This document shows, piece after piece, positions 35,729-48,321 of a DNA stretch of 64,000 bases; within the stretch, counting starts at the first letter, position 1, and each line of letters opens with the position of its first letter. Where the stretch lies: the NCBI GenBank assembly GCA_030272585.1, contig BSYQ01000001.1, positions 3,038,001 to 3,102,000 on the forward strand. The letters run 5' to 3'. The position numbers and the translations under genes were made by a program. Source of the DNA: Bryopsis sp. KO-2023 (taxonomy: Eukaryota > Chlorophyta > Ulvophyceae > Bryopsidales > Bryopsidaceae). The notes under the pieces are model-generated. The model saw nothing but the letters and a program-made list of their open reading frames with translations. It ran no database searches and was not told the DNA's origin.

Positions 35729-35750
35729 CCCCCCCCCCCCAAAAAAAAAA
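35729..35750. repeat. Composite C12-A10 tract downstream of LSM3
   Basis: Twelve C followed directly by ten A on the plus strand, about 37 bp past the LSM3 stop codon. It lies outside any intron I can define. Confidence 0.9.
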
Positions 35751-35786
35751 GGAGACAAAATTGAAAGAAAAACCAAGCTGTGGCAC

Positions 35787-36514
35787 CTATTTCCTCAGCG
35801 GAGGCGATATGAGAATGACGGCATCCCCCCTGACAAATAGATAAGGAATCACACGCTTCTGAGTCTGCAGGGCAAAAACAAGACAAATCCAGTGTCATTT
35901 CATTTCTCTCCGCACATGCAGAATTTCCATTGAAATCTGCAAACCATATTTCAACGATGGTCAGGCCGCAAATCCCACACAAAAACATCAATGCAACAAA
36001 ATGCCAGCCCCCTTAATGCTGCTTGCATGCTGGACATGAACCTCAACAGCTCCGGTGTCATCATCCCCCAAAAAATCTTAATGGCAAATCAAGAATCACA
36101 GGTTCCTGCACTTTTGTGCGAAATCGCTCACCTTCACAATTTCCTCATAAGTTTCATCATCGATTTCGAGCGTTGTTATGGTTTCCTCCACTTCCCCCAG
36201 AATGATGTTCAAATGTTGATCATAGGCCTGCACCACAAAAAACCTCATCCACTCATCCTTCCGCCACTGAACCAATCACCCCTTGTGTGCAAGCTTCTTG
36301 AATTCACAAAAAAAGCCATTCCAGATCATCGAATCCTTGTAACACCACACTGGAAAAAGAGAGGATCGAATCTCCAGGCCATGCTGGATAGACCTACGTG
36401 CAATTTCCCCCTCAGCTCCCTTTCCCCCTTAAGTTTCACGTAGACCCGCTCCTCCAGGGACAGTCGAATCAGATCGAGTGGCTCCACCACCGTCGCGTCT
36501 TCTTCGCTCGCCAT
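35787..36514 (-). CDS. LSM3: LSm3, U6 snRNA-associated Sm-like protein
   Basis: Three exons, 36514-36398, 36227-36132 and 35864-35787, close in phase to 96 aa, the normal length. LSm3 is a subunit of the LSm2-8 ring that binds the U6 snRNA 3' end in the nucleus and of the LSm1-7 ring in mRNA decay. Sm motif 1 reads [20 protein letters not shown] then [18 protein letters not shown] with the conserved Asp. Sm motif 2 reads [17 protein letters not shown]. The start [12 protein letters not shown] aligns with plant and animal LSm3; an in-frame ATG 21 bases upstream is possible but less likely. It is divergently paired with the TFIIIC gene. Confidence 0.96.
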
Positions 36515-36746
36515 TTTGTCGGTGTGGGCATCCATCCAGCTGTTTTCTCAAACTGTTTGTGTTTTTTTTTGGATGCGAAAGTGGGGCATTTGAAGGAGTG
36601 TCGTACCTCAAATCCTCTCTCAGACAATTTGTATCGTGTGTCGCTTCCCCCCCGCATCGCTAATGCGAAAAGATCCAGGTCCCACTTCGAACCGCAGCCT
36701 CTGCAGGTTGTGAGGGGGGGCAAAAAGAGTTGGAAAAAAAAGAGAC
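36515..36746. promoter_or_regulatory. Bidirectional promoter interval, LSM3 / TFIIIC
   Basis: Only 232 bp separate the two divergent ATGs. Both serve RNA polymerase III output: U6 handling on one side, TFIIIC on the other. No clear core element is assigned. Confidence 0.55.
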
Positions 36747-39700
36747 ATGGATGACCTATTTTCTGCTGCGAGATACCAAATCGGCTATGAAGGACGAACA
36801 GGTGCGGTTTCTTTTCGTGCGGCGAAAGTCAACGTTGCGAGGGTATGTTTTTTCAGGGGGGTTCGACGAGTTTGTGAAAGTGCTGCACCTCGATCAGTGG
36901 AGTGTTTTTGCTTGTGGCGTCGCCTTCCGAGTGTGATTCTGGCATTCGGGTTGATCTCGGAATTGGATCGTTTCGTGTTTGATATCAGGGTGCACGGTCG
37001 AGAAGCTGTGGGAGTTGGTGGTGGAGGCGCTCCCTGTTGGTGGGGTGAAGACGTTGAACGATCGACTGAAGCAGTTGATATGGAAGAACGGGATCTTGAC
37101 CCACCCCGAGGATATTTTGTTTTGGACTGAAGCCGAGGAAAACCTTGACGACGAGGTGGTCGAGGGCAAGGCGAGTATCTCGAGAGTTTCCTCAGTCGGG
37201 AAAAAACTTTTCAGTTTTTTGCTTCTTGTGTTTCTTTGAGCGGCCCGAATTCACAGAAGTCGCTCGCCACCGCTTCTGTGCTTGATTCGAGCGTCGTTTT
37301 CTTGATTTTTTTCTGAATGAGTCTTGAATTGGAGTGACTGATGATTTCGTTTGTGGATGATTTTGGCTGTGCAGCAGAACTACCTTCTCCCAACATCACC
37401 CATAGTGCAAAATGAGGGGATCGCCTCAGAATATGATGTTCGTCTTGTGGTATGTCAGACAAATGATGCCACACAAACAAAAACCTGTTTTGAAAACACT
37501 TGGTTTATCCTCAAGGAATCCGACTGGAATCGCTGTTTTTGCAGTTCTTTTCCTGGTTTCCTGTCTGGTCAGTTTGATGTCAAAAAAAGCTTTCAGCTCC
37601 TGTAGGCATATTTGTGAGATGTAATTGACAATTTTGTTTTGCGTTTTGTTGCACCTGTTGATATGAAACGAATTTGGTTCACCGTTTGATATGCTTTTTG
37701 TTGGAACAGGCTTCTGAGTCTTTTCGAGAAATCGTCTTTGGATTGCACGAGGCAAAAACATCCAGGTTCAAAATCAGCGAACCCCAGGTGTGGAGAATAT
37801 ATTTTTATTTTATTTCTTAATTCATTTTTTTTTTAATTCTGTAACAGGCAAAAACTGGTGAGTTTGACAGTTTTGTAGTCATCCATGCCACTGGATGGTA
37901 ATCATATCAATTGGTTTTTGCGTTCCCTTTTAATTTCAGCAAAACGAAATCCGTCTGTGCAATTGTGTCAGGAAAAACTGGAAGAAGCCTTTTTCCCCAT
38001 CTGTAAGATTCCATTTTTTCTTCTTCTAATTGTCAGTTTTGAGGGTGTTTTTTCCTTTTTACACTTATTTATTTATTTATTTTCATTGGAATTGCTAGAT
38101 GCTGGCTTTGGAGGCGATTGCGAAAGCTCGAGAAAGAGGCGTTCTCCAGTCGAACCTTGCAAAACAGCTGAACATCGAGCATCAAAATTTCTTCTTCGTT
38201 GTCAAGGTGAGTTGTTTTTTCCAAGTCAGGAATTTCAAGAAAAGGTTTTTTTCTTCACGAAGCATTACAGTGACTCGACAATAAAACAAACTCCGTGATT
38301 TATCTTCTCAAGAAAGTGGTTTCTAACAAAAATCAAGTGGGGGAGGATGGGTGAAAACAGCTGATGCAATGATTTATTTGCGGTTTTTTTTTCGTTTTTT
38401 TTGGCAGTGCCTCCTGTGTCGGGATCTCATAACAAAGAATCCTATCGTGGTGCGAAGAGACGACAACAACGAGAGGGTTGTGAGTGGGCATTCCGCCACA
38501 AGCGTCCTGCATTTAAGGGGCTTTGCTCCGAAAGTGATGCTCAAAGCCTTTCAAGTTTTCAAGGTATTTTCGTGAGGGAAGGCAGGAAGAAACCTTGACT
38601 CAGAAATAACAAAAAAATGGGGGGGGGGGGGAGGACCGCTCCCTGGTTTCTAGAAGAAATTCTCGCATAACTCGATAACAGGGGGAAAGAATCTGCATCA
38701 AGTGCTGCTTCGGATGAGATGTGTGGCGTTGACCGAAATGTGGGTTCAGCCTTTTTGAAAAATTCACGTGATGTCTGTGGGGAAGTAAACTTGGTAAGCA
38801 GCTTTGATCTGTACGTGGTTGCTTTCGCAGATGGTCAATGAAAATACGAATGCCAACCCTGGAGAAGCCACCTATCAAATGCAAGACGACGCCAAGTGGA
38901 TGTCTTTGGTGTGCGAGAAAATCTCTTCGACCAGCGACAAGCTCGTCATTGAGTCAGACCTGAAGCTCATTCTGGGCTTCCGTAAGACGAAGGGCCATCG
39001 CTTGTGGAGGAGATTGAAGAAAAAAATGACGGACTGTGGTTTGATCGAAACGTTCATCGGCTCCGTTGAGAGGAAGCCAGTGACGTGCATTCGCCAACTT
39101 ATGGTAAGGGGCCGCCGCTGGCTTTGAAATGAATTATCTTTCAGGTGGAGCTTCGGGTTTGCCAATTCACCGATTGAGTTTCTGGTGTTTTGTCGGAGGC
39201 AGCATGTGCATTTGGTTTGTGTGTTGTAAAATATATCTGATGGGGTGTGTGTGTGTGTGGAATGAACGTTCGCAGAGTTACGATGATTGGGTGAGGCAAG
39301 ATCGGCTGGCCAGACTCAAGTCGCCCATATTCGGCCCAGAATCCACCGTGTATGCAGAAAATACGCTCGACCGGCAAATCTTCGATAAAGTCGTGGAAGC
39401 AGGTGGGTGCTCCAGGTCGATGTTTTTTTCAAGACATTTCATGACAAGCTGAACATCTGCTGGGCATTGCATGCAATTTCTTGACAAGCCATACTTTGCA
39501 TCCAGCGTCCAAAACATGCAAATCTCATCGATTAATTCAATTTAATTTTTTAGATAAATTTAAAGTTATTTTTTCAAATTTCATGTTGCCTGATTTAATG
39601 CTGCTCTGAATGATCAACTTTTGTGTTCAAATTTTGCGGGGCAGGCCCTGAGGGATTGACGACTGTGGACATCTTCAGCTTGTTTCAGCTGAACAGCAAA

Positions 39701-42700
39701 AACAACGGGCATCGCTTGAAGGCGATGTCTCAGAATTACGAAATGGTGGTGCAGGCGGGGAACGTGGGCAAATCGTTCGTCAATCGATGCATTGCGATGT
39801 GCCACATCAAGGAGGGGCCCGACCTTCAGATCAATGCACCTCCACCTCAACCAGGGGAAGCCTTGCCCCTGCCCTCAGTCCATCCCCCCCAAGGTCAGCA
39901 ACACACACACACAGCCGATGGGCTCCTTTCGTACAGCATGAGCACTATTTACTGTATGCTTCTAGTAACTGTCAGACTGGCGTTTGAATTCTGCAACTGT
40001 GTGCCCTACAACTCACAGGAAGCTGGATGAAGGGAGTGGTGAATGCTATCATGGCTGGAGCCCCAGGGAATTTACTCCCAGTAGTTCCACCTCCACCGAT
40101 TTCGATTATGCCTGAGGTTCCGCTGCTTACCCAAGGCTCCCCGGGGCCTTCCCAACCCCCTGAAACACCGCGACTCGACGATGATGATTTTGACCCCCCC
40201 ACACCGTTCAGCGGGCCGATGCCAAGCTATCCTGACCCGAAAGAAGCCACCCAGTCGGTCCGTCGCTTCCTGTGCAGCAGAATTATCGGAAGCCACACTG
40301 ATTTCAGGACGGAACGGCTGGTGGAGAAACTCAATGTCGACAAGTTCATCATCCAATCGCATGTGAAAGCCTACATCAGGGACTTGGAGTTGTCGTTGGG
40401 TTACAACGTTCAGGTCACGGGCCCAGAGAGGAAAACCGTCACAAGGCTGGTGGAAAAAGTGGTGAGACTCACCGGAGCGAAAAAAGTGACGGTGTCAGTG
40501 CTGTCGAAAAGAGGGGGTGCTGCGAAGCTAATGGATGTCATTGTACACCCTGCTGTAGTGCTCAATGAGGCCTTGCTGAAGGAGATTCGCGAGGTGAATT
40601 GCAACTTCGAAAAGGTCATCAGGCAGAGGGCCCACATCAAATGTTGGGCTCAATCCAGGCAAGCCCTGGGCGAAGAAATCCCAGTGATGGACAAAATCAC
40701 TCGGCTGTTTCCGGACAGGCCGAAACACGGAAAGAAAACGAAGAGGGTGGTTCCTATCGAGGGAGAAGGGGATGCTTTTGCTCAGATGCATGACAATGGA
40801 TTCATCACGGCAAAAATGATCCGAGCCAAGCTCTTGCATTACCTGATTTGTCGAATGGTGGGGTTGGGGGGTTTTCAACCGTCCCCCGATTTGCTGGTGG
40901 ACAAAAAACAACATCAGCTGCCTGCATGGACGGACCCAAAGTACAAGCTCCCTACAAACGGAGATGAGAATTCCGAAAAGTTCATATTTGCATCTCACCA
41001 CACGTACAAGGAAACCGCCGACGTGCATATCGGGGTCAACATCGTGGTGACAGACGTAGAAAAAGGTTTCAAATTCACGCCAAGGCATTTGTGGGATTTC
41101 ATGCCGATGGAGCTGTTTCTGCAAATCGTGGGGACGACGAAAAAGCTGGAAGGCTTGGATCAGCTGTGCAATCAGTACCAAACGATGTCGGAGCTGCCTG
41201 AGGAGCGGCAGAAGGAAGTCATCGATTCCAGCTCCAGAGGGAGATTGTCGGACCTGTTGGATATTTTGTGTCGAATGGGCCTCATCGAGAGCATCGTTGC
41301 TGCCAGTACGTCTTGTGTGGGTCTGCACAAGTGCAGCAAATTTGCAGTCAGCAAAACAGGTAGGGCACTGCAGCGTTTCTCTTACGAGTAAGTTTTGAAA
41401 AATCTCCATGCATGTGTTTCACTTTAATCGGGAAAAGTCTGATGGGAGAACAATCATTTTTCCATCGAGATTTTTTTTTTGTTCAACTTTGCGGCTGCCA
41501 GGATTCGAACCTGCGACCCATTGAACTCTAGTTTGTTTTCAAAGTTGATGATCAGAAACATGGACATATTTATTTCAGGCATTTTAGAGGAGCCAGTTGC
41601 TGATGAGAATGTGGGGCCTGGTGAGATGCCCACTATTTCGAAGAAAAGGCAGACATTCAATCTGCTGGAGCCAGGTCCACTTGACAAGTACTGGACTCAC
41701 ATGGAATACGTTTTCACTGGAAAGAGGGAACAAGCCCGGACATGCTTCCCTGCAAACAAAGCCCCTGAGGTCGGTGAGGGCAGTAAATTGTGTTTGATAC
41801 AAGGCACTCTCTGACTGCTTGGGTAGCTTTGAGAATAATAAGAAGAAACAGTCATTCCATGATTTGTAGACCTCAATGGATGTACCCAAATGCTGATATT
41901 CCACAGGTAGCAAAAACGCCTTTTTTGGTTTTTCCAATTCAGACACTTGGCACCTGAACGTGGAAGTCTCCTTTGAAGGTCCCCAAAGCAGCAGAAATCT
42001 AGTCACTTTTCTCTGTTGAGGCCTGAATCCTGATGTGGTGTTGATACTTTAGGTGTGCAGTCGTACTGGCTGGGTGACCAATCGATTGATGTCCATGTCT
42101 CAATGGCTTCAGTTGTGCAAAAGGATGGATGCAGAAAAAGATTACCTGGACTGGATCAAGTGCCGGGATATTGCAAACGATCTTGGCTTGTGCTACAACC
42201 AGGTGAGCAGTTTCGAGTCCAAACAAAAGGGAAGCAATGTGCTCTGTTTTCAGCAGTTTTTTGGTCAAAATGCGGACTTGGTCGATGCCTTTGTTGTGTA
42301 AGTGTCCGATTGGGGTCAACCCATCCTGTGATTTGAAGTTTTCACCTAAGCAATGGTTTTGCTTAGGTGTTGCAACTGTCGTACGAGAGGCGGAGGAAAT
42401 ATCGTCTTGAGCGGTTGAGGGCTGGGGAAGCAAACCTGCCACGTGGCAGAAAGAAGGGGGGAAAGAACAGGTTCAAAAAGCCTTCAAAAGCCAAGCCAAA
42501 GAGGAGGAAAAAGCAGAGCACCACCGTCAGACAAAGAGCGCTCCGTGTCAAACGGTATGTTGTGGAGATGGCATTTTTCCAGAGTTTGCCATTTGCTTCT
42601 GTAGGTGATCGGCATCTTAGTGATTTTTTTTTCCTGCTTCAACCCAAGATATTGTGTTTTTCGACAGGTTTTCTGAATCCTTTTTATCCTTTTTATTTTT

Positions 42701-45700
42701 TTTATCCTTTTAATCCTTTTTATTTTTTTTATCCTTTTTATCCTTTTTTTTTGTTTGCTTAAGTGTTATATCTTACATGTTTTCCTGTGCAAAACGCACA
42801 GAAAGAAGGAAGCAAGGGCACCAACACTTCCGATTTTGCCGAAAACTGTGGGAGATGCGCTGGTAAGCGACTATGGGGCTTCGGATGCCCAGCTGACTGA
42901 CATCGACATGCTCCTTGCCATGGACAACGAGGATGCCATGAGCGATGCCATCGTACCTCGCAGAATGAGAAACCGAAGCGGATATTGGTACTACGAAGAG
43001 GACAGGAAGCTTCTGAGGTAACTTGATGCTGGATCTTTTTTTTTTTTTTTTTTTTGGGGGGGGGGGAATTGGGACCTTCATTTTTTTTTCTGTCATTTTT
43101 TTTCAGTCTGTTTGGATTATCTTTTTTGTTTTGTTTTTTTTTTGGTGGGGGGGTCGTTTCTTGGCCTGGGGTTAGATGAATTTCTTGTGAAATTGGGGCC
43201 TGATCTCAACTTTTTATTTAATTATTATTAATATTTTTTGGGGGTATACATATGGTTTCGGTCGTTTTATCAAAAGCTTGTCTTGTATTTGCAGTGCATT
43301 CTTCGCCTGGAGGTGTTCAAGCCGGCCTCCCAAATCTGGTGCAAGGTGGAGAGACATGGTTGGGCTCCCTTGTGGCCGCACCGTCAATGGCCTCGCAAGG
43401 GTAACAACAATAGCAGCATTGCATTGAGTCCCCCCCTTCTCCTGATTCGCCTCTTTCCCTTGTTTTTTTTACATTTCCTGAAAATCATGCTTGTGGTGTT
43501 TTACTCTGGGTGCAGTGCAAGAGGCGGTACATGTATTTGAGACGAAACGAACAGATCCTTTCGATGATGGAAAGCATGGAGCGACTGGCGGAAGAAATCT
43601 ACACGAGGAGAGTGGCCAGGCTTCCAGTTGACGACACGGCTGTGCTTGCAAAGGAGCTGACCGACACACCCAGAGACAAGGTGCTAACACACACACACAC
43701 ACCCCGGGCCCTCCCTCCAAACCCTGTCACCCACTTGCTGTTTTTCTTTCACTGATACGTTGCTGGAGGCATGAATGGTTGATTTTGTTTCTGAAAAAGA
43801 ATCTGTGTGTTTTTTGCGGAAGGCTGGGGATGCAGGAACAGACGCTGATGTGGTCCAATCTCAAAAACGACCCAGGGAGGCTGTCGATGAAGTGGAAACC
43901 CAACCTGATGCAAAGCAACGGAAACTCGATGGAGAGAGTGGCATTGCCGAAGCACCCAGTGGAGATCCTGCCGGGTCGAATGCCACCGGATGCAACCAAC
44001 CGGAGGGTATGCAGATTGATGAACCTGAAATGACCACCCCTGCTGTCAGACGGAGCAACCTTCAGCCTGCATCTTCTTGTGGAGGAATGGAAACCATAGA
44101 CTCCACCGGTCCCCCTGAAGCAGATGTTCGAAATCAGGAGCCAGGAACAAGCTCTGTGGCGGCACCACACCAGCCGCCGCCTCTGGAAAATACAACGAGG
44201 ACTGGGGTTGACAATGCTGGCAGAGATCCTTGCGGTTCACGTAGGGTGCCTTCTCCAAACGAGGGTGCTCCCAGTGAACAAGACATCCAACGAAGAGATG
44301 CGTTGGAAAGGTTGCAAGGAATGGATGCTTTGGATATTCTCGTCCAGGTGCTGAATTGAATTGAAGTGTTGATTTATATATAATATATGTATGTATATAT
44401 ATTTCTAAGTGAAGAGACGGACATTGCACATCTGAAACGGGGGGAGGAGGGGCATGCACTGCACTAGATCCCCCTGTGTTGAACACCTGATAAATAAATA
44501 AAATAAAGTAAATAAGCTGAGAATCTTGTGGTTGTGGATGCAGCAATGCCATCCTGATGACACTCCGTTGCTTATTGAGTTGAGGTCGCTGGTGAACGAA
44601 GCAGCACTGAAGGCTCCCAGGGCAACAAAACACTTGGTAAGACAGCACATATATATATATCTGGTCTGAAAAATGAGGTACCTGAAAAATGAGGTACTAT
44701 CATAGAAATGAGGGTTAAATCACCTCCTTGTGGACGGCCTTTGTTGGGCAAGTGTGCCTAATATAAATTAAGCATTCGCATTTGGAAATGATCATGTGTG
44801 AGTGTCTGTGCAGAAATCCAGAAAAGGAAGAAAAAGAAGGGAGCCCAAGGTCGTCCTGAAGAAGAAGCGACTTCCATCTCTGGTGAGTGTGGTTTTCTGT
44901 GGTCATAAAATTTCATCTTTGAGGATTTTTTCTTTTTCTTTTTTGGTAGGAGAGGAGGGGGACTCTTTTGATGGATATTTCGTGGTGGTTATCTGTTCTG
45001 GCGAGACTTGGAAGAAAAAAAACTCACCGCCTCGTTTTCTTCAGGGATCTACAATCGTTGCCAAGCATAATCGCATGAAGGACAAGTATGCCATTCGGCT
45101 TGGACGGCGTGCATTCGTTCACTTCCGTGGGGATGGGTCCGCCAGTCTCGCCGTTGCGATTGCCAAGGATTTTGCACTGTCCTTGATGTACCTGTCAGAG
45201 AAGCAAGAATTCATGACAGCTGCCATGGCCACTGTTCTCAGCTCAAAATTCGAGGTGCGTGTGTGTGTGTGTGGTTGGTTTGTGTGGTGATCTTCAGACT
45301 CTTCACATACCATCCATTACTCTCTTGGCCAATTGTACGCCACAGTAGCATTGTTTGCATGCCAAAACATAATCGGTTTGTTGCCTTTTCCATTTTCGCC
45401 ACAGCAGGGTTCGTTTGGATCAACAGGGTCCTTGGATGAGTAAGATGTGCCTGGTGGTTCATGATGGTGTCATTTACCATTTTTTATTTTATTTTATTTA
45501 TTTTTATTTATTTGTTTCAGGATAAGGAGATATTCAATGCGTTTGGACTCCTCAATGAGCAAGGATGGGTTAACCCAGGCGGCTCCCGCCGACCGCTTCA
45601 GCTTTCCCGTCGATTCAGAATTCTGAGGATCAAGGAATTCAACCCAGACCTCTTTGCACAGGTGTGTCCTGGAACCATTTTCTTTCCCAAGGGATATGCA

Positions 45701-47534
45701 AAAAACCTCCCCATTTGTCAATGTCGGTGGCGTTTGCTCACGGGTTTGGTGGCGGTGGTGTTTTTTTTCCCAGGCGAGCAGTGCGGCTGAAATTGTCTGG
45801 AACCTCGGGATTTCTCAGCAACATCAGACAGGGGTGTATGCGCATCCGTTGGTGAAGCTCATCGATGAGGAAGGTGTCCTGACTGTGACCAAAACTGTCG
45901 ATCTGACTGGAGGGGATATGGCTTGCCTCACTGCTGCAATTTCCGAGGAAACTGTGGAATTGGAGCCTGTGTTGTCCAGTGCACAGAATCAAGGTAATAC
46001 TGACAGTCATCCCCATGCATGTCTGGGAAGTGGAACGGGGGGTGTGTGTCATTTTGAACACCAAAGCATCTTTTCTCTTCAGAATAGAAACAGATGTTGT
46101 TGAGCTCGTTCATTCCGATCAATTTCCTGAATGGATTGTGGCATTGGCTCAGATCGTGAAGGGGATTCCTTCCGCCTGGTGGGTGGTATATCCCCGATCG
46201 TCTCAGTGCGCATCGTTGGGCGGATGGATCCAGCCAATGATGGTCATACCTCGGACCATAGCAGATCGGGCTCTCGCAAGGGAAGAAGATCCCACCCACA
46301 CAAACGCAGATTCTCTGACATGCTCAAGGCATCCAAGCCGAAACTCGGACCTCGATTCCCAGCAGGGATGGTTGGACGATGCGAAAAGTTCCGAGAAAAG
46401 GCCCAAGCCGCAATGATGAGCGATGCTGAGACGACCGGCACGGATGCCCCCCTGGACAAGCTCCTGCAGATGCTCAGGACAGCCGGCAGCAACGGGCTCG
46501 CATTGGACGACATGCCTGTGCATTCGAACACACATGCAAAAGAGAATGTCGAAAACGGGATGCAAGTCTTGTGCGAGTATGGGCTGGCTCGCAAGTTTCC
46601 GGGATTCACGGAGCACTTCTATGTTGCTTCGGAGAACGCTCAAAAATATGTCATCTCCAAGCCTGAAGAAGCAGAGGAGGGGCCTTCTCAGAGACTCCAG
46701 TCGCCTTCGTCACAGACTCGATCTCGAAGGAGTCCAGGGAGGGGTGGAGCCGGGGCTGGCCCTGTGGACGTTCAATTGAGCCCTTGGATTGACCATGAGG
46801 GTTGTGTGAACACTGGACTGCTGAAAATGCTTCAGGAGAGCTTGTTGGCAGGCATCATTGGAGCACCAGGTGGCGAAAAAAAAACCGAACGATATCTTCA
46901 TTTTTAGTCCATTTGTGTCCATGTCTTATTAGTTTTGATGGGTGTGTAGACTCCTTTGCCTTTTTTTTTTCATCTTGAGTGCATCCTGTTGGTGGTAGGA
47001 GAATTCCCACCTGGTTGAGGAGGAAAAAAAGTGCAGGTGTGCCACCCAGACAAGCTGTGGGGATCCAACCTTAACTGGTTTGACTTTTGGTTGGCGAGCT
47101 GGAAAGCAGGGTATCAGTGTGGCACCATGTGCTTTCTCAAGTTGGGAGGGGAAATGAAAGCTGTGTGTGTGTGTTTTGTTTTTTCATGTATTACAAGTCG
47201 GAATTTTGTCAGCATCATCCCCAAGAGGTCCAAGATCGAGAGAACTAAACGAAACTGTGTGTGTGTGCTTGTGTTTGCAGGCATCCCTGAAGCTGATCTG
47301 TGTGAAAGAATTTCGTTCATCAATCCAGCAAGCGCTCAGCTTCTACTGCAGCTGATGGTGAAACAGGAGCTGTGCTTTGTGAGGGTTTTGGAGGGGGCGG
47401 AGGAGGGACCACCCAGTTTTTTCAGATCGAGAAGAAAGCTTGTCAGGAACAGCTATTATTTCCCCAACATGGCGACCTGTTTTTCGACTAAGCTGCCTTG
47501 CTTGGAGGGCATCGAACACCTCGGGGAGAAATAG
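36747..47534 (+). CDS. TFIIIC largest subunit, B-block binding (GTF3C1/TFC3 type)
   Basis: Twenty-five exons close in phase to 1,965 aa. This subunit binds the B box of tRNA genes and recruits TFIIIB and RNA polymerase III. Exons: 36747-36801, 36989-37170, 37375-37449, 37710-37787, 37940-38002, 38099-38206, 38408-38563, 38831-39103, 39276-39402, 39645-39893, 40019-41305, 41579-41769, 42053-42202, 42367-42554, 42802-43017, 43295-43400, 43516-43680, 43823-44347, 44544-44636, 44814-44882, 45045-45254, 45521-45661, 45774-45993, 46153-46869, 47281-47534. The B-block winged helix (about 152-240) reads LALEAIAKARERGVLQSNLA and LCRDLITKNPIVVRR. A basic stretch KPSKAKPKRRKKQ lies mid-protein, followed by a SANT-like ARWRDMVG region. 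The C-terminus IPEADLCERISFINPASAQ matches the plant and human ends. Intron 2 uses a GC donor. A 10-nt phase-breaking alternative exon near 37850 was not used. Confidence 0.94.
38619..38631. repeat. G13 tract in TFIIIC intron
   Basis: Seven A, one T and thirteen G, about 50 bp inside the intron that starts at 38564. It is another homopolymer pair close to a 5' splice site. Confidence 0.9.
41490..41521 (-). other. tRNA 3'-half remnant with perfect B box in TFIIIC intron
   Basis: Read on the minus strand, GGTTCGAATCC at 41511-41501 is a perfect B box, followed by CAGCCGC as an acceptor-like end. No A box or 5' acceptor strand is found upstream. It lies antisense inside the TFIIIC intron 41306-41578. 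A tRNA or SINE fragment is most likely. Confidence 0.6.
42684..42753. repeat. Pyrimidine tandem repeat in TFIIIC intron
   Basis: Six or so units of TTTTTATCC-like sequence with T-run expansions, near the 3' part of the intron 42555-42801. It could act as an extended polypyrimidine tract for the next acceptor. Confidence 0.8.
43036..43066. repeat. Composite T20-G11 tract in TFIIIC intron
   Basis: About twenty T followed directly by eleven G, starting 18 bp after the donor at 43018. Two weaker T-then-G tracts follow at about 43127-43152 and 43225-43242 in the same intron. Confidence 0.9.
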
Positions 47535-48321
47535 ACAGTAGCTTTTGTTTTCTCATGCTTTTTTTCAGTTTCATCAAGGAAGGCGATAATTGGTTTGTAC
47601 AGACTTTTGTTAAGATTGTTGGATTGGATATAATCGAGGGTAGCAGCAGACATGCAGCCAACCCTCCTTTTGCACACACCACAGTAAGATGGAACAACAG
47701 AATTTAGGACCACTTTTGGGCGGGCGAAATTGAAAAAGTTTACACCAAATCGGGCTCCAGAAATTGAAAAAAATTGTCAGCCCCTCCAAAAAATAATATC
47801 CCCACCACCTACCACAACAATATTACAATTGTGCTAGCGAAACCATCAATTGCCGCACAACAAGAATTCCAATCATCCCTCGCGAACTCTCCACAGTAGC
47901 ATACAAATAAAAATTTGTGTCTTTATGGTCGCCCAGTTTTTTGAGCGGTCTGACCCTTGCGAAACACTTTTTTCTGAAGGAAATCAGCCAGTTTTGCTCC
48001 CATTGAATCGTGGCTTCCAGACACCGCCGAACCAGACTGGAACACGATGCACAACGTAGTTTTCATACCTCGGACGGCATGTACAACAAAAACACTTGAT
48101 ATGTGTCGCAGAAACACACAGAGGGTGCAAGAAATCTGGCGAAAGACACCTGAGGGAGTTTTCCTGACGGATACAGCTTTTGAGGCATTGCAGTTCGTCT
48201 CACCACTCGTGAAGAGTCGTTACTTCCACTCCAGAAACGCGTGAATCGTGACCAGACTTTGCCTTTTTTCCTTGAAGACATGGCTGACGACTCCTCCAGC
48301 AGAGGCCCAGCCGGCGAGTTT
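47535..48321. other. Convergent spacer, TFIIIC and kinase 3' ends
   Basis: A 787-bp gap between convergent genes. No gene is recognised. A minus-strand frame at 48063-48482 overlaps the kinase tail in another frame and could be an alternative C-terminal exon (SLSRFASAGKRKWDALNRG). Confidence 0.4.

Larger units (their letters stand above)
35152..35786. other. MET1 upstream region containing a MITE
   Basis: A 635-bp gap holding the MET1 promoter, a 161-bp MITE (35436-35596) and the LSM3 3' flank. A C12-A10 composite tract sits at 35729-35750. No gene is seen. Confidence 0.5.

Noticed and set aside
37849..37858. 10-nt microexon GCAAAAACTG in TFIIIC
   Set aside because: Using it shifts the phase so that the B-block exon (LALEAIAKARERG) is out of frame; skipping it keeps phase.
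37840..38300. Long frame 37885-38298 as a separate gene
   Set aside because: It spans the B-block exon in another frame and has no family match.
40528..41409. Long antisense frame of 293 aa
   Set aside because: It is the mirror of the 1.3-kb TFIIIC exon 11; that exon has clear family motifs.
45461..46416. Overlapping plus-strand frames read straight through introns
   Set aside because: Spliced exons 22-24 of TFIIIC close in phase and match the family; the read-through parts do not.
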